Shown here: positions 23,965-35,500 of the stretch, in pieces
How positions within the stretch are numbered: position 1 is the stretch's first letter
Layout: every line of letters begins with the position of its first letter
Origin: Rotaria sp. Silwood1
Lineage: Eukaryota > Rotifera > Eurotatoria > Philodinida > Philodinidae
Length of the DNA: 64,000 nucleotides
NCBI GenBank assembly: GCA_905250075.1
Contig: CAJNOP010000011.1
Coordinates: forward strand, 3,538,751 to 3,602,750
Direction: 5' to 3'
The notes under the pieces: model-generated
The model's database searches: none
What the model was told of the DNA's origin: nothing
What the model saw: the letters and a program-made list of their open reading frames with translations, nothing else
Program-made: the position numbers and the translations under genes

Positions 23965-25167
23965 TACCAAGCATCATTTATTCCTAAAAGATATATTTAT
24001 TTAGATTGAATATTTGAAATTATTTAATAAGAATAAAATAAGAAAAAAACTCAAATATTTTCGTTTATTCGTATTTCTTTATTTGATAATAGCATTGAGA
24101 ATAAAACTAGAGGAATTAAATTTATTATTTTCTATATTAGAATAGAGAGAGAAACGAAACATTTATGTTTTTGTTTCAAAAACGAAATGTTCTTATTTTA
24201 TGGGACAATCTATTCATTGTGATGGTTAAACAAAATAACAAATTAAAAATGAGATTTTACCCTTTACTTATTTATCAATAGATGGCAATAGTTGTTTATA
24301 AATATATTTTTATTTTTTGACAAAGACAAGTGTGTTTTTATGATAATTATCTATTATTTTTCTAAATATTAATTCATGTATTCTTTGAATATGAAATTTT
24401 TATCTTTTAATTATTATTTATTAATTTATATGTAGTTGATTATTATAATATAACTTCGATGGCAGATTGAAAGAGCGAAGATGATCATATTCCCATTTAA
24501 GAAATTTTCTTTTTTCGTGTTTTTTTTTTCAATAAAAGCGAACAAACCAAAAACAAATAGTTCATAACTGCTTTGAATGAGTCTCAAAATGTGAATTTTT
24601 TTTTCTGCTTAGGATTTCTTCCATTTCCATTTCAAAATTCTCGATTTACTCATATCCAATTTCAATTATGTCGTAATTGATTCATTTACACAAGTTTTGC
24701 CATTATATTTTGCACTTTTCTTCTCTTCAAAGATCGATTGGTTGATATACTAATATCAAATGAAAAAACACGCATATACGCATGAACAGATACTAGTTAT
24801 TATTTTTGTGCTCGCTTATTTTTTTTCTCCTTGAGTGAGCACAAAGGAAACTGGCATTTTAGTTTTTCGTCTATTTCTCTCTCTATATACATCGAGTAAC
24901 GACCTTCGATGTTTTATTTTTCATCTCTCAATTTTGCGCCCATCATTTTTGCTGTACCTTCCTAATAGCTTGTATTTTTACACTCGACAAATATCAATCA
25001 CTTTTATCAACCACAACTACCTTACAGGTAAGAAGCATACATTTTTCTCCTGTTTCATTTTTCATTTTCACGAAACCACAAAATTTCATATTTATTTCTT
25101 TTTGTGTTCGGTGCAACCAAATTTTCACTCATTTTATAGAAAACTATAAACTTTGTCTATTGAAAAA
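23965..25167. promoter_or_regulatory. Divergent intergenic region with a 5' UTR intron for the rightward gene
   Basis: About 1.2 kb between STK11 (leftward) and the next gene (rightward). A strong donor CAG|GTAAGA at 25028 and a TTTTATAG acceptor at 25139 frame a likely 112-bp 5' UTR intron of the rightward gene, 28 bases before its ATG. On the STK11 side an acceptor-like CTTTTAG lies 20 bases upstream of its start. No other element recognised. Confidence 0.5.
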
Positions 25168-26412
25168 ATGAACCAACATTCTACATCACTAGGAGGAATA
25201 CATAGTGACGATCATTCTTCACGATCTTCCGAAAGTCAAAATATGCGACAAATGTCATCACCTCACGGTCAACAACACGAATTAACTTCTCATATGGATC
25301 ATAGTGAGGGCAGTGGACGTAAACGTATTCAACGTAGCAGTTCATCATCAAGTACAGATAGTTCAGCATCTGGTCATGGTCGTCCAACTGGTGGTCGAGT
25401 TGAAGGTCCAATAATCACAGCTACACAGCAACAACAACAACCGCACCAGCAACAACAGCACCAACAACAGTATGTTGCTGAAGCTGCTAAAATTTCTGCA
25501 GGACCGGCCGTTGTATCTCATGGAGGACCTACTGGTGGAGCACAAGTTGTGAGCGGTGGTTCATTTGGAAGTGTTGCTAGTGGTGAACGACGAAAAGGTC
25601 GTTTTCGACAAGAATATATTCGATTACCTGAGCAACAACAAGGACAAGTACGACAAGTACGGCATCGTTTACCAACTCCTGAACCAGATACAATCGAACG
25701 AATGTCAGTTTAAGAAATATTCTTCTGATTTAGTTCAAAACACATTTTTTTTTCTTTGAAATATAGCTATGTTCGACGTACTGGAGCTGAAATTGTAGAA
25801 GAAATTACAGAAGTTCCAACAACACCACCACCAATTCTTAAAGAACGAACTGTTGTTGAACCAGCGGGACCACCAAAAGTGGTTAAACACGTAATTCGTG
25901 TACCACCAAGAGGTGGCTCTTATGGTGGTCAGTTTCAACAACAAGGTGCTAATGTTCATTATAGCGATAATTTATTAAATGCAGGAGGTTATGACAATGC
26001 TCAACAGGTTGCTAGCAGTTACCAACAACCTGGTGCTACAACTTATTCAAGTGGGTATAATGGACCAGCTACCACTGCTGGTCCCTATTCTCCTATTGGC
26101 ACTGGTTTTAGTTCTGTTGGTGGTAGTGGTTTTGGTTCTGTTGGTGGTAGTGGTTTTGGTTCTGTTGGTGCTAGTGGTTTTGGTTCTGTTGGTAGCGGTT
26201 TTGGTGCTGTTGGTAGCAGTTTTGGTTCTGTAGGTAGCGGTTTTGGTTCTGTTGGTCGTGGATTTGGTTCTCTTGGTGGTAGTGGTTTTGGCTCTTTAGG
26301 TAGTGGCTATAGCCAACAGGCACCTATTACATTTACTGTTGGTGGTAGTGGTAGTTCATCTCAGCCTATGCCAGGAATTGGTTGTCATCCTGCTTTCTGT
26401 TTTTATATCTGA
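25168..26412 (+). CDS. Unrecognised protein with PTTPPP/VVEP core and Gly-Phe-Gly-Ser repeats
   Basis: Two exons, 25168-25703 and 25767-26412; 393 residues. The junction (GTCAGT donor) gives PEPDTIERIYVRRTGAE. The N-terminal part is Ser/Gln/His-rich and probably disordered, with poly-Ser and poly-Gln runs. The centre is a charged, valine/proline-patterned block: RQEYIRLPE, RLPTPEPDTIER, EIVEEITEVPTTPPP, KERTVVEPAGPPKVVKHVI. Such alternating Val/Glu/Pro text recalls alveolin-like or other membrane-skeleton filament proteins, but I cannot name a family. Residues about 310-375 are nine or so copies of GSGFGSVG, followed by a Cys-containing tail. There is no signal peptide or membrane segment. 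A 5' UTR intron is likely. Coding status is well supported; function unknown. Confidence 0.75.
26086..26310 (+). repeat. Coding minisatellite for GSGFGSVG repeats
   Basis: About nine imperfect tandem copies of a 24-30 base unit (GGTAGTGGTTTTGGTTCTGTT) lie inside the second exon of the preceding gene. They encode Gly-Ser-Gly-Phe-Gly-Ser-Val-Gly. Copy number could vary by slippage. The repeat opens all three plus frames, which explains a second long but meaningless frame here. Confidence 0.7.
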
Positions 26413-26831
26413 ACATTAATTATTTCAACATTAATGCTAACAAAAATACATTTAAAAACAAAAAGAGGGAACCCTGATTTATATATCTGGTTTGTTGCTA
26501 TGTAGTTCTAGATACTTTTTTTTTAACGAAAAGGACTTGTATTATGTAATAGTAACAATCAGACAATATATGACAGCTAAAGTTCTTTCTCTTTTTTCTT
26601 CTCTTATGAATAAATTATACTTGATTTTTGCTATCTTTTCTTGTTTCATTACCTTATTCTTCATAATGTCTTTTATTTTGAAAAACAAACATAAAGATAG
26701 ACCGCAAAAAAAAAATTACATGCCAACACATACATACATATAACATCATCATGTTACACATCAGTGCACACTTCCGATAGGCAAGAGAAAAAAACGATAA
26801 TGAGAAAATAAAATTATGTACATTTTATTTC
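26413..26831. other. Convergent intergenic region before PRPF18 last exon
   Basis: About 420 bases between the stop codons of two converging genes; it must hold both 3' UTRs. An AAAATAAAA-type signal at 26806-26814 is on the plus strand. No gene seen. Confidence 0.5.
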
Positions 26832-29800
26832 TTAATGGTGTCCAAATGGAATAATAGTTACGTTGTCATTACGTTGTCCATAATCAACACAACGCGATGG
26901 TTCATTTGGATAGATTTTTTGTGCTCGACTTACAAGACGTTTAACTGCTTGAATATATTTACGTTGTGTTTCGTCATTAAGTACATGAGCAACATGTTTT
27001 GAAGCAATTTTTTCACGGCCTGGACGAGGATGGATACCAACCATAGTAGCACCAAGAGGCCTAAAAAGAAATTAAAACTACACATTTTATAAAACAAAAG
27101 AAAAAAAAGTATAATAATAATCCTTATTTTTTTTTTTTTATATCCTCGTTTTTTGTTTTATCTTTTCTATATATCATTTTTTATCGAGGTTATTTTTATA
27201 TTAGCGAATCTGTTTACGTCTGAATGTGTCAATGCCTTTACATCAAGTTTTGACAACTGACAGATACTAATATTCAACCATTTGAAAATTTTGCACAAAT
27301 GATAGCTATTATAAAGATTCTATTTTTACGAGTCATTGACTATATGTATGAAGACAAACGTGTTAATTGACTATGTCAATCATATCGATCACCATCATAG
27401 GTCTAAAAACAACAAAGTAACTTTGCTAGATAGGAAAATAATACCTAATCTTATTTGATATTACGAAATATTTTCAATTATATATTTCATTCAATATAAA
27501 AGATTATCAACCTATTTCATAAGAAGTCATTTGTTTTATTCTATATCAATATGTAAATATCAATAGAAAAAAAATAGCAAGTTCGATAAAAATCTAAGAG
27601 TTGAATTACTATCTATGTTGAATATTTGTTCACACTATCAATGATATACTGATAGTTAATTGATGGTCGGAAAATAGCTATCGGTATATCGAACAATCTA
27701 TCGGAAGTTCTTTTTTTGTTCGGATTTGAACCACATAGATAAGTCACTTGTCGACAATTCTATTTTCAGTTTTGATTCTAAAAAACTGTTGTCTATCTTA
27801 GAAAGATATTTTATTGTTATTTGAAATTTTAATTACAAAGCAATTGAAGTCTATTGAAAGGTGACTAATGCATGTAATTAAAGATAGTTATCTTTTTGGA
27901 CTTTTTCAACAACAAAAGAAAAATATTTGAAGCGAAATTTTTCTTTCATCAATAAACAATATTTTATTTAGAGAAGAGAACATATTTACTAAACTCAAGG
28001 TTGCCCTTCTACGTGAAGTTCATGATCATTGCATCATACAGAATGGCATTAATTTAGACAAACGAAAAAAACAAAATCAAAACCATTTTTGCCAAAAACT
28101 GACGAAAGAAAATATTTTTAGATATCGATACAAAAATATATATGTTTATTTTTCGTTCTTCTCACCTGTGAATGAATCGCCATTTACTATGATAATAGTT
28201 TTCTCTAATAGATCATTATGTGAATAAATTAGAAGAGCAAAACAATAAATAATATAAACAAACAAAGAATTTTCTACATACTATATTCGTTACATTAACA
28301 AAAAAAAAAAAAAACTTTTTTGTTTTTAAATCACAATGTATTAGTTAGTCGATTGACTTTGTTAAAGATTGATCTATGGTTTTATTTCATAAATAAAATA
28401 AGAATTTTCATATTGATAAACGATTATTTCTATCAGAATTACCAAAATGAAAAGTTAAACATCACAAATTTTCCTTTCAAAATCGAAAAGTAATTTTTAT
28501 TGTATTAAGATGCCTATTTTATTGTCCTATTAATATAATATACTTTACTCCTTTTTTTTTTCCTTCATCAAAAAGATATTGCATAATTAAAAATAAATAA
28601 AAACAATCGAAATCAAAAGTTAAGTCAGACCTGAAAATAATTCAATTTCGAATATATTTTCTTATAAGACTTGCAGTGAATTTTATAATTAAACACATTA
28701 TTCGATATGATTCGTAGCAGCAACACATGAGTCACTTTCAATGCAAGTTTTTTTAGCAACTACTGAAAGTGTATTTTCCAACATATATGATATGTTTCTT
28801 TGACATAAAACTGACACTAGCATACTATCGTTATTAAGAGTTTTGAATGAAATTTTCGTATGTCTTTGTCACTACTTGAGAATCATTTGTTGGTAAAATG
28901 TTCGAAAAACTATTGAATAAGTATAACTTGAGATAGAAAAATGATGTATGTGTCAAAAACTCGATGAATCTTCTGAAATAAAATGTAATATGATTCTTTC
29001 GAAAAAAAAATTCCTCTTGAGGAATGCCGTCTTCTCCTGAACTATTACAAAAAGACTTTAATCTTCTAGGATACTATGTATCTGATTATTGAGTTAATAT
29101 TTGAGTACTATGAAAAATTAGACCCATGATATCGCCAATGAACAATTTTTCGATAATGAGTCACTTGATGTGATGAGTAAAATCAATAACTAATAAATAT
29201 ATTGACAAGAAAAAGGAGCTAAATGAAGGTAAACTATATACACACGCAGTGTAATGAACAATTACTATATTTTCGACAAGCATAGATATCAGAATAATCT
29301 CTGAAGTATGAAAAAAGTCCAAAAATTGGAATTTTTTTTGCCATATAGGAAGATCTGACATTCGTAATTTTTATGTAGACTTTTTTCATTTCATATATTT
29401 TTTTTTGACAATGGTAAAATTAACCATGTCATTTATCTTTCATATTTTCTCGCTTCTTCAAAAAATGATCTTCTTTCATTTGAAGATTCGAAAGATTTCT
29501 CGAGCAGAGACAATTTGTCATTATTATTGTGACTATCGAAAATCATTCTTTATTTAAATGTGTTCTACAAAATATTATTTTTTATACAAAATTTCTAATT
29601 CTTTTCTCAATTTAGATAAGAAAAAAAAAAGAATTTATTTATCTTGCTTTGTTTAATTAGATTTTCAATGAGAAAATTTAATTTTGTTCATTTAAAATGT
29701 GTATTCAAAAAATAATTTGGGAACTGGAATAATTATCATGATCTATTTAGAATCTTAAATTTAAATTTTATTTTTGCATCTATGATATGAATGAAATATC

Positions 29801-31115
29801 GATATGAATTAATGTTGATCTTCCTTTTATTTCTATTAAGTTCCCTCTAACTTTTTATGTTGCATATGCAAAACTGTTAAACAGTTTGAAAAGCTATTTG
29901 TGAAATCAACTTTTCTCAGTAACTTTCTTCTAGACAGACTGCTTCCAATTGTCAGTTAAACTTTTTTTTTTACTCCCGTCACTTCTAAAAACTATCGAGA
30001 GCTCTGTTCATGGCACTTCATGACTAAAGTTAGTGCTGTTTCTTCCTTCATCTGAGTGAGGGCAAAGGGAATGATTCTGAATTATCATGACCTCAGAATA
30101 CTCCCGACTGGAATCTTCAATAAAGGAAACTTTACTATTTACTACAATTGTAAAGAGAAATGTTTCATACAATATTTCTTACCATGGTGCATTTCCAATA
30201 GCCATTTCAAGAAAAAATTCATTTGCTCGAATATAATTTTTTTTTAAAACACAATTAACAACATTAATTAATGATTCAAGTATATCATCTTGTAATGTAT
30301 TAGATTTTAATTTACGAAATAATGGTTTCATATAAGCACATGTTTGTGAATGTAATGCTGTTTCAATTTTACCTTGTATAGATTTTTTTTCTTCTAATTC
30401 ACGATCATTTAATTCTTGTGACCATTTTTTAAGTATAAATTTAAAATAATTTAATACAACTTGACAATCATATGCACGATTACCTTTACGTGTTGTTTTT
30501 ATTTGTTCCATTATATCAGATAAATCATAACCACTTTCTTCTTTAACTTCTTCTATTTGATTTGGTATTGGTGGTCCAATATCTTGTTCTTCATCTTTTT
30601 CATCAGAATTTGTTTCTAATGATGATGGATTATCTGCATGAAGTATAACAGCTAAATATTCACGATCAATTTTATCCATAGCTAAAAAAATAAAAAATAT
30701 GTTTTTTTTTAAATATGAATTATATAAACTAACCAGCTTTAAAATCATTTCGTTGTCCTTTAAGTTCAGGTTCAGTTATTTCTAATAGTCTTAATCTTCG
30801 ATATGAATCAACATCTGATTCTCCAAAAAGACGTATTGGTTGATTACGTTCACGTAATTTTTTAATAACATCTGGTCGTGATGGTAATTGAAATTTTTCA
30901 TTTGGTATTGTTGTTTTTTCATTTGTATCTTCAGTTGATGTTGATGCTTTATTTGAATTATCAGATTTTGAATAATATTTTTTCCAATATTCTTCATCAT
31001 GTTTAGCTTCAAGATCACCACGACGAAAAAATTTTTTTTCAGGTAATAAAACATTCATAGATTCAACATTTTTACGTTTACGTTCAATTTCAGCTTTCAA
31101 TGATTCAAGAGACAT
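26832..31115 (-). CDS. PRPF18: Pre-mRNA splicing factor 18 (Prp18)
   Basis: Three exons on the minus strand: 31115-30734, 30681-30183, 27060-26832; 369 residues (human 342). Prp18 acts at the second step of splicing with Slu7, stabilising the 3' splice site. Exon 1 has the N-terminal coiled start and the SFM/PRP4-like motif ([20 protein letters not shown]). Exon 2 has [17 protein letters not shown] across the junction, then the helical Prp18 domain ([31 protein letters not shown]). Exon 3 begins by completing that Trp and continues [34 protein letters not shown], the most conserved loop of the family, then a short lineage-specific tail. The last intron is 3122 bp, far longer than its neighbours, so the final exon is easily mistaken for a separate small gene. 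Confidence 0.95.
27061..30182. other. 3.1-kb intron of PRPF18
   Basis: Long AT-rich intron with no coding frame, no recognisable transposon ends and no RNA gene that I can identify. Donor GTAAGA at its right end and TTTTTAG acceptor at its left end (both on the minus strand) join NAPW to PLGATM in frame. Confidence 0.6.
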
Positions 31116-32530
31116 TTTTACGTTTTATTTCTATTTCAAATAAATAAATAATGACTAATATATTTGGTGTTTAGTTTTATTTTATTACATACATATATTC
31201 TTATTTATTACAATAGAGGTCGTTATATATTATTATAAACTTGATGATTTTTTTTTACCGAATGAATTTTGTATTTTTCTTTTTTGATAAATGACTCTTT
31301 TATTTTATTTTATTTTTTTTCTAATAATAAATAATATCTTTTTTCAAATCACAAAGACCAATGTTCGAGGAAGATGGCAATAAAATGAAAATTGCATGAG
31401 TCATCGTTAGATTGAACTTGAATCGGAAAAGAAAGAGAGAACGAATATCGGCTTTTTTTTTTTGTTATGATCATTTCCTTTCCTTCGGAAGTCTATTTAT
31501 TTAGAAAATCGAAATATTTTTATATTCAAAGATCTTATTTGTCGAGTTTTTTTTTTTTGCTTCTTAATAAAATTTATAATTATAAGATATGATATTCCCG
31601 TGTGTATTGAAACTATTTGGTATTGTTGAAGAAAAAAACCAGATACATTCATTCGCAAAATGAAAAAAAAACACGTATGATGTGAATTACGATGCAAGAC
31701 ATACATTCTTTTTATTTCATTTATTTTTATTCCATTCTGTTTTCATGTACTTTATAAAATTGCTAGCAGTAAAGTCAAGTGTAGTGTATTTGTTTCATAT
31801 TTTCGTTTTTCTTCCTCGTTCGATGTAGTATATTAGCAATAAAACAAAAAAAAAATGTATATTATTACTACTTCTTTTTTTCGGTGTTTTTTATGTGATT
31901 AAGACTAAGCTATTCATTAAATCATCTGTCTGATGACGCGCAAAGTTTTATCACCTAGTATTGTCCGTCTCTTTTTTTTTGTCTATTGTCTTCAACGAAT
32001 CTTGTTTATTTAACGCGGTTGTAGAGCGACGCCGGCGTCTTATATTTGCTCGTATCGTCCCACGCTCTGTCCCCTGTCATCACCTTGTTTAACCTTCATC
32101 TTGACCGATATCTCTTTTTTTTTTTTCTTCTTCTGTCGTTCGTTCTTGACATTGCTCAGTCTTTACATTTTTCATCATTTAACAGTATTTTTTTTCGCTC
32201 TAATTTTCATTATGATAAACGTGCAATAAAATCATTTTTTGTTTTGATTGATTGATGAGTTTCATGATAGTAATAAAGACAGCTAAACGATTTATGGTTA
32301 GTATGTTACGTGATCTATTGTCACTAATGGGAGGGAGGAAACAATTATTCGTTTTCTTTTCTCTTTCGTTCATGGCTTATCACACAATCAACAATAGAGA
32401 TGAGCGATGATATTCACAGGTGGATATAGCAAGGTTATATTGATATTCGTTTTTTTTCTTCTTTTAGATGATTGTGTAAGCGAATCTCACATAAATTTAG
32501 AACGAAGAATAATACAAAATAAACAAAAGA
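31116..32530. promoter_or_regulatory. Divergent intergenic region, PRPF18 / F-BAR gene
   Basis: About 1.4 kb containing both promoters. A small GC-richer spot (GCGACGCCGGCG, near 32028) stands out from AT-rich surroundings and may mark a core promoter. A TTTTCTTCTTTTAG acceptor ending 32467 lies 63 bases before the F-BAR start codon and is followed at once by a 3-codon upstream ORF (ATG ATT GTG TAA). Confidence 0.45.
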
Positions 32531-35500
32531 ATGCTGAACCGAAGTTGGGGTACCGAACTTTGGGTATGTATTTGTATATATATATATATTTTCAATTATT
32601 TTATTTTTTAGGACCAATTTGATAATGTTGCTAAATATGCTGAGAAAAGTTTACAATTTTGTGAAAAATATGAATCATTTCTTAAAGATCGTTGTACAGT
32701 TGAAGATGAATATGCTAAAGCATTAAAAAAATTAACTAAAACTTATACACCAAAATTAAAAGAACAAGAAGAATTTTATAATAAGTAAGTTCAATTATAA
32801 ATAATAATAATTCGAGAATATATAATTGGATTTTTTTTTATATGAAATAGATATACATATACAATTGCATTTTGTTCAACATTAAAAGAATTACAAGATT
32901 TAGCTTCACAACATGAATTAATAGCTGAAAATATACGTGAACGTTCAATAAAACAAATACAAATAACAGTAAAAGAATGTCGAGAACAACGAAAAAAATA
33001 TTTAGATGAATATGCAAAAATAAAACGTCAACTTGATAAACAACATGAATTAATGATTAAAGTATGTCATAGATATGAATCAACGAAAAAAAAAAAAACT
33101 CAACAAAACTTATCTAAATGAGACGAATCTTGTATAAATGTCATACTATTAGTTAATCATATCATAAAACATAAGAGCACTCTAAAAATACATGTGTATT
33201 CATGCAAATGAATAATCAAAAAAAAACATTCTCAACAGATTGAATCTTCATATATTTGTTGATGAATAATTTATAATTCAAAATTTATAAAAGATTATCC
33301 TAAAAATAATTTCATTCGAGTTATTATGGATTTATTTATGATAGAAAGAAAAAAAAAACACCAAAAGAAATTCTTTTAATAGAAGAATAATTGATCATGT
33401 TCTAACGAGGGAACTCTTTCAATTGATAGCATTCGTTCGAGGTTCTATTATTCTCATTGTAAGGCTTCATTGTTTACAGAAAAGTATAGATGTTTTATTA
33501 ACGCTTTGTTTCTTTAGTTATAATCGTTTTTAACGAGTTTTCAGCTTATTGTAAGATATTATCAGGAAAAATAAAAGAAAAAAGAAATTCTATTTGGAAA
33601 TATAGACCTCATTGTCTTTATTATATTCTGTTAGTTTTAGCAAAAATAGATTCATTCGAATCTTTTGTGAACAATCAACAATTTCATTACTCTATTATCT
33701 AGAGACAGAAGTATATATCTTGTTTGTTGAAACTTGTAGGATATTGATTAAGGATTATAAGATTTATTTTCCAGTAAAATTTTTTTTTTCTTAGCTTTCT
33801 TCATAATATATTGCCATAGGTTGAAAATTTGGTAAAATGAAAATAACTTAAGAAGAAAGTATTGATGTCACCTATGCTTTCATATAAACACTAAACTCTA
33901 ATATTTAAATAAATATGAGTTTAAACCAAGCTTATCAATTAGAAGTATTCCTTTATTACAATACGAAGCACTATTCTGATTTTTAATATTAAAACTAGGC
34001 ATGTGCAGAATTACTTTATCCTTCAGGATAGAGTCAAGGCAAAGGATGTGAAGAAAGGCTTACCTTGCACATCTCTAACGTGATACTATTTTGTTATTTA
34101 TCGTTTTTAGAGTATTTCAACTAGGATAGGATTAAGGGAGAATGAAATAAAAACTTCATAGGGCAAGATAAGGGTTAGAAAATTGTGTTCATTCATGATA
34201 CAGGTTATGAAAAAAAAAAAGCTTATTCGGCATATTTTTCTAGATGAAACGCAAATGTTATTTTTCTTTGTTAGATGAATTTTAAAAATTATCATACAAA
34301 ACAAAAAGATATTTAATGCTACATTTTTAATCTCGATGTTACACATCTTAGTACAGAGACTTTAAAGTTTTTTTTTTTCTGTTGTTAGTCTTTACGAAAA
34401 TATGAAGAATGTCATGAATCAGCACGTCGAGCGAAAGAAAGTTATGAAAAAGCTCATGAAGATTTGGATTTATCTCGTGCACAATTAGAAAAAGCTCGTG
34501 ATACAATGACATCAAAATCAAAAATATGTGATGATGCACATACAAATTATTCTTCTCATGTATCTTTATTTAATGATACACAACGTTTATTTTATGAAAG
34601 ACAATTACCAAGTATTTTAACAGATTTACAACAATTAGATGGTAAACGTTCAGATGAACTTAAAGATGTTTATATTAAATTTATTCAATCACATGCTGAA
34701 GTTATACCACGTATACAACGATGTTTAGATGAAATGACTAAACAAACCGAACAATTAAATGCTAATATAGATGCACAAGTTGTTATTGAAGAATATAAAT
34801 CTGGTTATACAATACCAGATGATGAAAAAGAAGTAAGTAATTGAATATTTTCTTATTAATTATTATTTATTTTTTATTTTTTGATCTAGATTGATTTAAA
34901 TGCTGGTGATCTTCCATCAATGTTATTAAATGGAAGTAATAATGGACAAGATCAACAAATATATAATATAACATTACTTAATCATCATCATACACCAGGA
35001 GAATTAGCACGATCAAATACATTAAGAAGTTCGGGTAGTGATCATAGTAGTCAGAATGGTGTAGCAACAATATATGCCGTAGGTAATGCTAGTGGTCATG
35101 TTAATGGTACACAAACATTAATGACAACACCAGCAATGGGTTCAAGAAAAACTGGAGCAAATAAAAGTAGTGGAACAGCAAGTACAATTAGAAAAATATT
35201 TGGAAGTTCATCACATAGAAAAGTAAGTAAAAAAAGAAATTGATAATAAAAATACTCAAAGAAAGAATGTGTTGTTATGTTAATTTGTAATATATATATA
35301 TATATATTCTCTATTTATATATTTTTATTATAGACAATATTGGTAAGTAGAAAAAACAAAGTGATTTAATTATAGTTTGTATTCCTGTTTGTAGCATCGA
35401 AAGAAAAAAGAAATACACTTAAATGTATATTGTAGTACAATGTGCTTCATTTGACTGAAAAATTTCTCAAATTTTCAAAAAATTACTTTTCTAATTAATC

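Noticed and set aside
26832-27044. Stand-alone 70-residue gene
   Set aside because: The sequence continues upstream to a splice acceptor and is the conserved last exon of PRPF18, completing the NAPW-PLGATM junction in frame.
35223-35243. Stop of the frame at 35243 as an end of the F-BAR protein
   Set aside because: It reads through a GTAAGT donor; splicing onward restores HR1 and SH3 domains in frame.
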